Shown piece by piece: positions 57,495 through 64,000 of a stretch of 64,000 nucleotides of DNA. The notes under the pieces were generated by a model, which ran no database searches, was not told the origin of the DNA, and was given only the letters and a program-made list of their open reading frames with translations. The position numbers were made by a program, and so were the translations under genes. The stretch is from assembly GCF_024362385.1 (NCBI RefSeq), contig NZ_CP101466.1, positions 4,402,001-4,466,000 on the forward strand, read 5' to 3'. Each line of letters opens with the position of its first letter. Within the stretch, counting starts at the first letter, position 1. The DNA comes from Arthrobacter sp. DNA4 (GTDB taxonomy: Bacteria > Actinomycetota > Actinomycetes > Actinomycetales > Micrococcaceae).

Positions 57495-58596
57495 CGGCCA
57501 CCACTGCCGCCCGGACGCAGAGGACGTCCGGCAGGTGCGACGCCACTTCCGTGAAAGTCTCCCCTTCGTCCGCACTCGCGTAGACGGTCCCGCCGCGGGT
57601 ACCGAAGTAGACGCCGGCGGGTTCGGCGGTGTCCACCGAGGCGGCGTCCCTGAGCACGCTGTTGTACTCCTGCCCGGGGAGCCCGGTGCTGAGCCGCTTC
57701 CAGCTGTTCCCGGCGTCGTCCGTGCGGTGGACGGCGAGCTTTCCGTCGGGAGGAATGCGTTCGCCGTCGGCCTTCAGCGGAACAACCCAGGCGGTGCCGT
57801 CCCTGCGCGGATGCGTCAGCATCACGAAGCCGAAGTCCGCGGGCAGGCCCTCCGCGATGGAGTTCCAGCTGTCGGCATTGTCGTCTGTCCGGTAGACGCC
57901 GTGGTGGTTCTGGGCGTAGAGGCGTCCTTCCACCACAGCATCAGCGGCAATCTTGTGGACGCACTGGCCGAACTCGGGGTTGGGGTCCGGCATGAAGTAG
58001 GCCGAGATGCCCTTGTTGCGCGCCTCCCAGGACGTGCCGCCGTCGAGCGAGCGGTACACGCCGCCGGTGCTCATGGCGACGTGCACAGTTTCACCCGCAG
58101 GGTCCACCACGATGGAATGTGCCGCCGCACCGCCATAGCCAGCTCCCCATTCACTGCGGTGCGGGTGGTCCCACAGGCCCCGGTTCAACTCGAAGTGCTC
58201 GCCGCCGTCCGTGGACTTCCAGACGGAGATGGGCTCGGCGCCGGCCCACACCACTCCGGGACGGGACTCGGCGTCCGGGTAGATCTGCCACACACGGTCC
58301 AGGGCTGCGCCGGTGTCCTCGGGAAACGTGATGGCGCCATGCTCCGGCTCGGACCAGGTGGCGCCCAGGTCATCGGAGTGTGCAACCGTGGGCCCCCAGT
58401 GCGGGCTGCGGACGCCCACCAGGATGCGGGTGCGGCCCTCTCTGGTATCGATTCCGATGCTGGGGATTTCAGCCATGAGGAAATGCGGGCCGGTGAAGGA
58501 CCACTCCCGCCTGTCCCGGCTTGTGGCGAGCCACAGCCCTTTCTTGGTGCCGATTGCCAGGAGGAATGATTCTGCCGCCGTTGCCATGCGGACCAT
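57487..58596 (-). CDS. BNR/sialidase-like beta-propeller protein
   Basis: 369 aa from the ATG at 58596 (58587 is an alternative; neither has a strong ribosome site). Several Asp-box-like repeats are visible: SDDLGATWSEP, STDGGEHFELN, SLDGGTSWEAR, TDDNADSWNSI, TDDAGNSWKRL and SADEGETFTEV. No signal peptide is seen, so it is probably cytoplasmic and not a secreted sialidase. It is coupled to the MoaD/ThiS-like gene. Function unknown. Confidence 0.8.
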   Translation of the reverse strand: MVRMATAAESFLLAIGTKKGLWLATSRDRREWSFTGPHFLMAEIPSIGIDTREGRTRILVGVRSPHWGPTVAHSDDLGATWSEPEHGAITFPEDTGAALDRVWQIYPDAESRPGVVWAGAEPISVWKSTDGGEHFELNRGLWDHPHRSEWGAGYGGAAAHSIVVDPAGETVHVAMSTGGVYRSLDGGTSWEARNKGISAYFMPDPNPEFGQCVHKIAADAVVEGRLYAQNHHGVYRTDDNADSWNSIAEGLPADFGFVMLTHPRRDGTAWVVPLKADGERIPPDGKLAVHRTDDAGNSWKRLSTGLPGQEYNSVLRDAASVDTAEPAGVYFGTRGGTVYASADEGETFTEVASHLPDVLCVRAAVVAGA

Positions 58597-58668
58597 GCAA
58601 CCACCGCAGTGGCCAAGGCGCAACGGGTTCAGGCCCCCTTCGGCTCCCTGAACTGCCGGCGGGCGGGA

Positions 58669-58869
58669 TCAGTCCACGAATTCCGACTGGGTCTCGATGA
58701 AGTCCCAGTCTGCGGCGGTCAGCACTGCAGCGGGATTGCCGGGGTGGGGGCCGCCCGCCTCCGCGATCCCCTGGAGCACCGGAAGCGGCAGTTCCGCTGA
58801 ATGGAGGTTTTGCCGCAGCCACTCCTTGCTGGCGAGGTCCAGGTCCAGCCACCACATGAAGATTTCCAC
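58669..58869 (-). CDS. Small hypothetical protein
   Basis: 66 aa from a GTG at 58869 directly after AAGGAGGGGGA, a near-perfect ribosome site that decides this start. Sequence VEIFMWWLDLDLASKEW, then HPGNPAAVLTAADWDFIETQ. No domain was recognised. It lies upstream of and co-directional with the BNR-repeat gene. Confidence 0.62.
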   Translation of the reverse strand: MEIFMWWLDLDLASKEWLRQNLHSAELPLPVLQGIAEAGGPHPGNPAAVLTAADWDFIETQSEFVD

Positions 58870-59140
58870 GATTCCCCCTCCTTGCTTCACTTAAAACGTT
58901 AGGCGCGGCCCACCCGGCGGACAAGGTCCCCGGCGCGGAAGCAGGTGGCGCGGCCCGGGTTTAGGGTACTGGCAGGTAACTTGGTCCCGGGGAAAGACGA
59001 GTACCCCCTACTGGCGACTGCCCCGGGCGGCGCCCCTAGCCTGAAATCTCAAGGCAAGCTGACCGTGCTGCTGGGGCATACGGCGCCACCGCTGGCACGT
59101 CCCCGCCATGGTCCGTTTCACACATATATGGGGAGAAATC
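58870..59140. other. Intergenic stretch without a gene
   Basis: 271 bp between the small protein gene and the secreted protein. The sequence is GC-rich, with a GAGTACCCCCTA element near 58999-59010, and probably holds the two divergent promoters. I see no convincing -35/-10 pair, RNA structure or reading frame. Confidence 0.4.
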
Positions 59141-59881
59141 ATGAAACGCACCTTAGCCACACTGGGGGTGGTTGGGCTCGGCCTGATCAGCCTCACGGCG
59201 CCCGCCATGGCCGCGGGGGAGAAAGTCACCGTTTGCCACAGCGACGGCATCAGCTGGGCACCTTTGGAATTCAGCATCAACGGGCTGGGCGGCCACGACC
59301 AGCATCCGCTGGACATCATTCCGCCGACATCCAATACGCCGGGCAAGAACTGGACCAGCGCCGGAAAGGCACTCTACGTCGCCAAGTGCGCGCCGCTGCC
59401 GCCCGGCGAGGTGCTCGACCCCGTGGATCCGCCCGTCGTCGTCGACCCTCCCGTAAGCCCTCCCGCCACGCCGCCCGCCGAGGAACCCCCGGTGGTGGCG
59501 CCTCCTACGGAGCAGCCGCCCGTGGTGACCCCGCCGGCCCAGGAGACGCCCGTCGTCGTCGACCAGCCCGCGGAACAACCCCTGGTGCAGCCTCCAGCGG
59601 AGACCCCTGTTGCGGAAGCCCCTGCGGTGGTGCCGCCGGCCGCGGTGGCCCCGGCAGCTGTACCCGCCCAGGCAACGCCTGCCCAGCAGGCCGCGGCTCC
59701 GAAGGCAGCCCCCGCCGCAGCGGCCGCCAGTGTGGGGACCAACCAGGGCTACAACGCCCAGACGGCTGTGGGTTCCGTTGACGGCGCGCCCGGCTGGCTT
59801 GCAGGTGTGGGAGCGCTGGCCGCCGCGGGAGCAGCAGTGGCAGTACGCCGCCGGCCACGTCCGCTGCACACCGCCGGCTAG
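59141..59881 (+). CDS. Secreted proline-rich surface protein
   Basis: 246 aa from the ATG at 59141 (GGGGAG upstream). A signal peptide ends near APAMAAG (residue 25). A short folded part with two Cys follows (VTVCHSDG ... AKCAPLP), then a Pro/Val/Ala-rich stalk (about 90-195) built from PPVV- and PPAE-like units. The C-terminus has a hydrophobic segment (GWLAGVGALAAAGAAVAV) and an Arg-rich tail, like a sortase substrate. No LPXTG or LAXTG is present; YNAQTAVG is the nearest. A sortase gene follows. Confidence 0.8.
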   Translation: MKRTLATLGVVGLGLISLTAPAMAAGEKVTVCHSDGISWAPLEFSINGLGGHDQHPLDIIPPTSNTPGKNWTSAGKALYVAKCAPLPPGEVLDPVDPPVVVDPPVSPPATPPAEEPPVVAPPTEQPPVVTPPAQETPVVVDQPAEQPLVQPPAETPVAEAPAVVPPAAVAPAAVPAQATPAQQAAAPKAAPAAAAASVGTNQGYNAQTAVGSVDGAPGWLAGVGALAAAGAAVAVRRRPRPLHTAG

Positions 59882-59984
59882 CCCGGCATCCGCCACTTCC
59901 CGTGGCTTCCCGACAAGGAAGGCGTCCTGCCAGTGCCCGGCAGGGCGCCTTCCTTCCCATCCAGCCCAACCCTTAAGGAATGCC

Positions 59985-60797
59985 ATGCCACAGGGGAACG
60001 CCATGCGACAGGACCGACGCCGGCACGCGGGGCCCGGGCGAAGCATCACCAGGCGGCAGTCGTGGCGGCGGTGGAACCGGGGCGACCTGGCCATCCTTTG
60101 TTGCGGCATCCTCGCCTTCCTGTCCTTTACGGTTGGCGCTCCCCTGTTCCACCCGGCTCCGCTGCTGGCCGCCGGCAGCGTCTCCGCTTCGGCCCGCAGC
60201 GTTCCCGTTGCCGCCGGGTCCCCTGCCGCCGGACCCCTTGCCGCCGGACCCCTCGGTGCCGCGGCTCCCATTGCGGAAACCGGCGTGCCACAGCCGCCAG
60301 CCGCGGCCGCCCAGGCTCCGGCCCCACCGGCGGCGGACGCACCTGACCTTCCGCCGGCCGCCCCGCCCCTGCACATCCGCTATCCGGCAGCCGCCTTCGA
60401 CGTAGCCGTCCAACCCCTGGACCTGGACGGCGAAGCCCAGTCCAGCCGCACCATAGAGCCCCCTGCCACCAAGGACGGGTACTGGCTCACGGCCTTCGGC
60501 ATCCCCGGAAAGGGCTCCGGCAACACCACCTACGTCATCGGCCACAGCTGGGAGGGCGCGGACGCCCCCTTCAACCATTTGAGCTCGGCGGCCGCCGTTG
60601 GCGACCTGCTGGATGTCCAGACTCCGGCCGGAACCATCAGCTATCACGTGGACAGCGTCACGACCTACCTGAAGTCCGGCCTCAAGGACAGCCCGGTCTG
60701 GGACATGGTGCCCAACCGGCTGGTCCTCATCAGCTGCTACACAGAGGATCCGTGGGGCAAGAACGTCGTGGTCACCGCCTCCCCCGCCGTTCCCTAG
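59985..60797 (+). CDS. Class F-like sortase
   Basis: 270 aa (ATG 59985, AAGGA upstream; 60003 also possible). A basic N-terminus, one membrane helix (about 36-55) and an Ala/Pro-rich linker lead to the sortase domain (from about 130). The catalytic His is in TTYVIGHSWEG and the Cys in LVLISCYTEDPWGKNVVV. The Arg usually found before NVVV appears as Lys (GKNVVV), though another Arg could serve. It probably anchors the preceding secreted protein. Confidence 0.82.
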   Translation: MPQGNAMRQDRRRHAGPGRSITRRQSWRRWNRGDLAILCCGILAFLSFTVGAPLFHPAPLLAAGSVSASARSVPVAAGSPAAGPLAAGPLGAAAPIAETGVPQPPAAAAQAPAPPAADAPDLPPAAPPLHIRYPAAAFDVAVQPLDLDGEAQSSRTIEPPATKDGYWLTAFGIPGKGSGNTTYVIGHSWEGADAPFNHLSSAAAVGDLLDVQTPAGTISYHVDSVTTYLKSGLKDSPVWDMVPNRLVLISCYTEDPWGKNVVVTASPAVP

Positions 60798-60870
60798 CAC
60801 CGCACCGCGGTGTTCCCGGGACGGGCCCGGGCCCAACGTACCTGTTCAGGCGGCCTTGGGCGGGCGGACA

Positions 60871-61389
60871 ATGGGCAGCATGACGTGGGAACATTTCGAC
60901 GGGGCCCCGCTGCTGGTGGGGATCATGCCCAAACAGCACCCGGAGGTCATCCAGACCGCGGCCGTCCTGGCTGCCCGGCTGGGCGCGCCCCTGGTCTGCG
61001 CGTACGTGGATGAAGCCAGCTACCTCGTGGAGTGGGACCCGGCCCGCTCCGCCCACCGCCTTTCCCGCCACCCGGACGCTGATGACGACATGCTGGAACT
61101 CGCAACGGAGCTGAAAGCAGAGGTCCAGGCCACCGTGGACAAGCTGCCCGGCGGCAGCCCCCCAGAGTGGTCCTTCCGCACCCTTACGGGAGACGCGGCC
61201 CGTGCACTGGGGCAGCTGGCCGCGGAAGTGGATGCCCCCATGATCATCGTGGGAACCTCGGAACGTGGATTGTCCCATCGCCTCTCCGAGGCTTTGGGCG
61301 GGTCCGTTGGGTCTTGGCTCAGCCACCATCAAAGCTTACCGGTGCTGTTGGTTCCCTACCGGATGCCGGCCCATGAGGACCGGCTATGA
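60871..61389 (+). CDS. Universal stress protein family
   Basis: 172 aa (ATG 60871, with 60880 as alternative). UspA fold: PLLVGIMPKQHPEVIQTAAVLAARLGAPLVCAYVDEASY at the start, and the late ATP-loop-like stretch MIIVGTSERGLSHRLSEALGGSVGSWLSHHQSLPVLLVP. Single domain. It stands alone between the sortase and the copper genes. Confidence 0.82.
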   Translation: MGSMTWEHFDGAPLLVGIMPKQHPEVIQTAAVLAARLGAPLVCAYVDEASYLVEWDPARSAHRLSRHPDADDDMLELATELKAEVQATVDKLPGGSPPEWSFRTLTGDAARALGQLAAEVDAPMIIVGTSERGLSHRLSEALGGSVGSWLSHHQSLPVLLVPYRMPAHEDRL

Positions 61390-61543
61390 CCGGCGCAGCC
61401 GGGGCAGAATGCCTCCGTTCCGGACGTGATTAAAGTAAAGCGAAAGTAGTTATTCGCGGTGCTGGCGCAGCCCCGTACCAGCCAGTAAGCTGATTCAAGC
61501 AAGGCCGATCCACCCAGGTGGAAGCCGGAATTGCCCAAAAGCT
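61390..61543. other. Gene-free stretch, possibly a small RNA leader
   Basis: About 150 bp between the stress protein gene and a strong terminator. A small hairpin GCTGG-N12-CCAGC is visible near 61461-61482. There is a TAGTTA -10-like box at 61447-61452 without a convincing -35. No reading frame is supported. It could be the 3' leader of the stress gene or a short non-coding RNA. Confidence 0.3.
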
Positions 61544-61590
61544 GCTCCGGAGTGCGTATCCCCCAATAACGCACTCCGGAGCTTTTTTGT
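61544..61590 (+). terminator. Rho-independent terminator
   Basis: Stem GCTCCGGAGTGCGT (61544-61557) pairs exactly with ACGCACTCCGGAGC (61569-61582), with a loop containing five C, and is followed by a run of six T. This is a textbook terminator for rightward transcription. Confidence 0.88.
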
Positions 61591-61633
61591 GCCCTGACGG
61601 ACCAGGAGACGCGCGTGCCCCGCCTCCCTGCAG

Positions 61634-61675
61634 ATACCCCTAGGGGGTACTTGCGCTGATACCCCCAAGGGGTAT
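61634..61675. promoter_or_regulatory. Two CsoR operators upstream of csoR
   Basis: ATACCCCTAGGGGGTA (61634-61649) and ATACCCCCAAGGGGTAT (61659-61675) are the pseudo-palindromes recognised by CsoR repressors, spaced about 25 bp apart. They lie immediately before the csoR start and would make csoR-copZ-copA copper-inducible. Confidence 0.82.
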
Positions 61676-61686
61676 ATGTTGGCTCC

Positions 61687-62046
61687 ATGAACGCTACCGA
61701 AGAAGCGGTTGCGGCCGCCGAACAGCCGGCCGGGGAGGATGGCGCTGCCCCGCAGCACGGGTACACGGGAAACAAGGACGCGTACCTGCGGCGCCTGAAG
61801 CGCATTGAGGGCCAGGTGCGGGGCATTGCCCGGATGGTGGATGAGGACAAGTACTGCATCGACATCCTCACCCAGGTTGCCGCCGTCACCAAGGCCCTGC
61901 ACGCCGTGAGCCTTGGGCTGGTCGAGGAACACATCGGCCACTGCGTAGTGGGGGCGGCCTCCGAGCCGGACCCCGACGCACGCGCAGAAGCCATCGATGC
62001 CAAGGTAAAGGAAGCTGCCGACGCCATCGGCCGACTGCTTCGCTGA
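61687..62046 (+). CDS. csoR: Copper-sensing repressor CsoR
   Basis: 119 aa. CsoR/RcnR helical family: YLRRLKRIEGQVRGIARMV. The Cu(I) ligands are Cys57 (KYCIDILTQ), His82 and Cys86 (EEHIGHCVVG), the C-H-C set that marks copper sensors rather than nickel, cobalt or formaldehyde sensors. A variable 28-residue N-terminal tail precedes the core. It is the first gene of the copper operon and binds the two operators upstream. Confidence 0.94.
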   Translation: MNATEEAVAAAEQPAGEDGAAPQHGYTGNKDAYLRRLKRIEGQVRGIARMVDEDKYCIDILTQVAAVTKALHAVSLGLVEEHIGHCVVGAASEPDPDARAEAIDAKVKEAADAIGRLLR

Positions 62047-62115
62047 CAAAACCTTTCGCTGACACAACCCTCACACCAACCCGGCCACCGCCGGCACCAC
62101 ATGAAGGAGCAAGCC

Positions 62116-62355
62116 ATGAGCACCACCTCCCCCACCACCACAACCATCAGCGTCTCGGGCATGACCTGCGGACACTGCGTGTCGGCAGTCAGCGAAGAAC
62201 TCGAAGCCCTTGAAGGCGTTGAAGCAGTGAGCGTGGACCTGAACGCCGGCGGCATTTCCACCGTTACCGTCACTTCAGCCAAGGAACTGTCCCCCGCGGA
62301 AATCGGCGAAGCCGTAGCCGAAGCCGGCTACCTGGTGGTTGCCAACGAAGCCTAG
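62116..62355 (+). CDS. copZ: Copper chaperone CopZ
   Basis: 79 aa heavy-metal-associated domain with the ligand motif MTCGHC (Cys18, Cys21). The ATG at 62116 is chosen because AAGGAG lies between it and an earlier in-frame ATG at 62101. It carries Cu(I) to the CopA ATPase encoded 28 bp downstream. Confidence 0.92.
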   Translation: MSTTSPTTTTISVSGMTCGHCVSAVSEELEALEGVEAVSVDLNAGGISTVTVTSAKELSPAEIGEAVAEAGYLVVANEA

Positions 62356-62383
62356 AAACCCTTCCACTACCGGAAAGCTGACA

Positions 62384-64000
62384 ATGAGCCACCAGGAACT
62401 GCTCCACCCGCCGGGCACCCGCGTCGTCGAACTCGACATCGAAGGGATGACCTGCGCGTCCTGCGTCAACCGCGTGGAAAAGAAGCTTGGCAAGCTCGAC
62501 GGCGTGGCTGCAACGGTCAACCTGCCACTCGAGTCGGCCTACGTCACGGTCCCGGACGGCGTCACCGACGAACAGCTGGTGGATACGGTTAACGCGGCCG
62601 GTTACAAGGCACATGTGCGCCAGCAGCGCCCTACGGGCCCGGAAGCCGGGGCCGCGGCTGAACCCGCCCCAATCCCCGCGTCCCTGCTGCGCCCGCGCCT
62701 CATCCTTGCGGCGGTCCTGACCGTCCCGGTGTTCCTGGTCAGCATGGTCCCGGCGTTCCAGTTCGCCAACTGGGGCTGGGTGGCGGCGGTGCTGGCGCTG
62801 CCGGTGGTCACGTGGGCTGCGTGGCCCTTCCACCGCGCGGCGGCCATCAACGCGCGGCACTTCGCTTCCACCATGGACACCCTGGTGTCCCTCGGGGTGG
62901 CGTCAGCGTACCTGTTCTCGGCCTGGGAGCTGCTGGCGGATCCGCGCATGACTGAGCACCCTGGCATGGAGGGCATGTCCGGCGGCCTGTACTTCGAGGT
63001 GGCGTCCGTTGTCACCACTTTCCTGCTCCTGGGCCGGTACCTGGAGGCCAACGCCAAGCAGAAGGCCGGCGACGCCCTCCAGGCCCTGTTGAACCTGGGC
63101 GCCAAGGATGCCACAGTCCTGCGCAACGGCAACGAAGAGAAGATCCCCGCCGACCTGCTGCAGGTGGGCGACGTCCTGGTGGTCCGCCCTGGAGAGAAGA
63201 TCGCCACCGACGGCGTGGTGGTGGACGGCGCCTCGGCCGTTGACGCCTCACTGGTGACGGGTGAATCAGTCCCCGTGGAGGTGGGGCCGGACAGCCGCGT
63301 CACCGGCGCCACCATCAACACGTCCGGCCGCCTGCTGGTCCGCGCTACCCGGGTTGGTGCCGAAACCACCCTTGCCCAGATGGCGCGGCTGGTGTCGCAG
63401 GCCCAGACCGGCAAGGCACCGATTGCACGGCTCGCGGACCGGATCAGTGCGGTCTTCGTGCCGGTGGTCCTGGCCCTGGCGGTCGTGACGTTCGCGCTCT
63501 GGCTCCTCCTCGCCGGCCCGGCCGCTGACGGCGACCACCTTCGGCAGGCGTTTACGGCCGCCGTCGCCGTGCTCGTCATTGCCTGCCCCTGCGCACTCGG
63601 CCTGGCCACGCCCGTGGGCCTGCTGACGGGCACCGGCCGCGGCGCGCAACTGGGCATCCTGATCAAGGGCCCGCAGGTCCTTGAAGACACCCGCACCGTG
63701 GACACCATCCTGCTGGACAAGACAGGCACGGTCACCACCGGCGTCCTGGCCGTGGATGCCACGGCAGCGTTCCCTGGCTTCCTGGAAGGGGACGTCCTCC
63801 GGCTCGCCGGAGCCGTTGAGGCAGCCTCCGAGCACCCGGTGGCCCGCGCCATCGCTGCCGCAGCTGCCGCGGCCCCGTCCACGGGTGCCACGGACGACGC
63901 CGGCACGTTGCCTTCCGTGCAGGGGTTCAGTTCCGCGCCGGGCGGCGGAGTGTCGGGAACCGTTGAGGGCAGGGCCGTGATGGCCGGGCGGCGCGGCTGG
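62384..64000 (+). CDS. copA: Copper-exporting P-type ATPase, C-terminus beyond window
   Basis: The frame is open from the ATG at 62384 to the window edge (539 codons). The N-terminal HMA domain has GMTCASC (Cys24, Cys27). Membrane helices follow, then the actuator domain with VTGES, the P1B transport motif IACPCALGLATP and the phosphorylation motif DKTGTVTTG. The ATP-binding domain starts before the end. A CPC-type Cu(I) exporter, third gene of csoR-copZ-copA. Confidence 0.95.
   Translation, partial: MSHQELLHPPGTRVVELDIEGMTCASCVNRVEKKLGKLDGVAATVNLPLESAYVTVPDGVTDEQLVDTVNAAGYKAHVRQQRPTGPEAGAAAEPAPIPASLLRPRLILAAVLTVPVFLVSMVPAFQFANWGWVAAVLALPVVTWAAWPFHRAAAINARHFASTMDTLVSLGVASAYLFSAWELLADPRMTEHPGMEGMSGGLYFEVASVVTTFLLLGRYLEANAKQKAGDALQALLNLGAKDATVLRNGNEEKIPADLLQVGDVLVVRPGEKIATDGVVVDGASAVDASLVTGESVPVEVGPDSRVTGATINTSGRLLVRATRVGAETTLAQMARLVSQAQTGKAPIARLADRISAVFVPVVLALAVVTFALWLLLAGPAADGDHLRQAFTAAVAVLVIACPCALGLATPVGLLTGTGRGAQLGILIKGPQVLEDTRTVDTILLDKTGTVTTGVLAVDATAAFPGFLEGDVLRLAGAVEAASEHPVARAIAAAAAAAPSTGATDDAGTLPSVQGFSSAPGGGVSGTVEGRAVMAGRRGW

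Noticed and set aside
59400..59720. Repetitive GC-rich stretch as a tandem repeat or CRISPR-like array
   Set aside because: The repetition is codon-level Pro/Val/Ala within an intact reading frame; units vary in length and there are no spacers.
61544..61590. 6C-type actinobacterial RNA
   Set aside because: Only one hairpin loop has a C-run, and it is five C long; the two-hairpin pattern of 6C RNA is not seen.

Overview
The window reads as chromosomal DNA of a high-GC Gram-positive of the Micrococcaceae (Arthrobacter, Pseudarthrobacter or Paenarthrobacter type). This is inferred from codon use, frequent GTG starts, IclR/GntR/PadR regulators, stop-start overlaps in operons and the kind of proteins encoded. 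No rRNA, tRNA, phage, transposon or CRISPR array was seen. Most of the window is an island for catabolism of plant and lignin aromatics.

Layout. 1-3.6 kb: a partial FAD monooxygenase with a divergent TetR regulator, then pobA (4-hydroxybenzoate to protocatechuate) and an IclR regulator. 3.7-5.8 kb: a FUSC-family membrane protein and an ACT-domain protein. 5.8-11.1 kb: a GntR-controlled operon with an MFS carrier, a hydantoinase-like amidohydrolase and two Asp/Glu-racemase-superfamily proteins whose catalytic cysteines are unusual. 11.2-15.0 kb: a lipid kinase and the three-gene transhydrogenase pntAa-pntAb-pntB. 15.2-17.8 kb: a GntR regulator divergent from ligJ and a ligK-type aldolase, the last two steps of protocatechuate/gallate meta-cleavage. 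17.8-34.0 kb: a quinate/shikimate and ortho-cleavage block made of two MHS-family carriers, two shikimate/quinate dehydrogenases, quiC, pcaHGBDCFIJ and three IclR regulators. In it pcaB carries an in-frame TGA codon. 34.2-40.8 kb: housekeeping genes (LigC-type DNA ligase, AEC carrier, LLM oxidoreductase, GH13 enzyme, aminotransferase).

40.8-57.1 kb is the most interesting part. It holds three paralogues of the tetrahydrofolate-dependent aryl O-demethylases LigM/DesA, a 4-oxalomesaconate tautomerase, a type I (VOC) extradiol dioxygenase, an aldehyde dehydrogenase, a MetF-type reductase, PurU (formyl-THF hydrolase), a PadR regulator and a Liv-type ABC importer. Together with ligJ and ligK 28 kb away these could take a methoxylated aromatic acid (vanillate type) through O-demethylation, ring cleavage, semialdehyde oxidation, tautomerisation, hydration and aldol cleavage to pyruvate and oxaloacetate. 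The methyl group would leave through THF as formate. A 10-bp motif, TTGCTRACAA, is present at both loci and suggests co-regulation. The classical LigAB, LigC and LigI genes are not in the window.

57.2-64.0 kb: a MoaD/ThiS-like protein with a BNR-repeat partner, a proline-rich secreted protein next to a sortase, a universal stress protein, and a copper module (CsoR with two operators, CopZ, and CopA running off the end).
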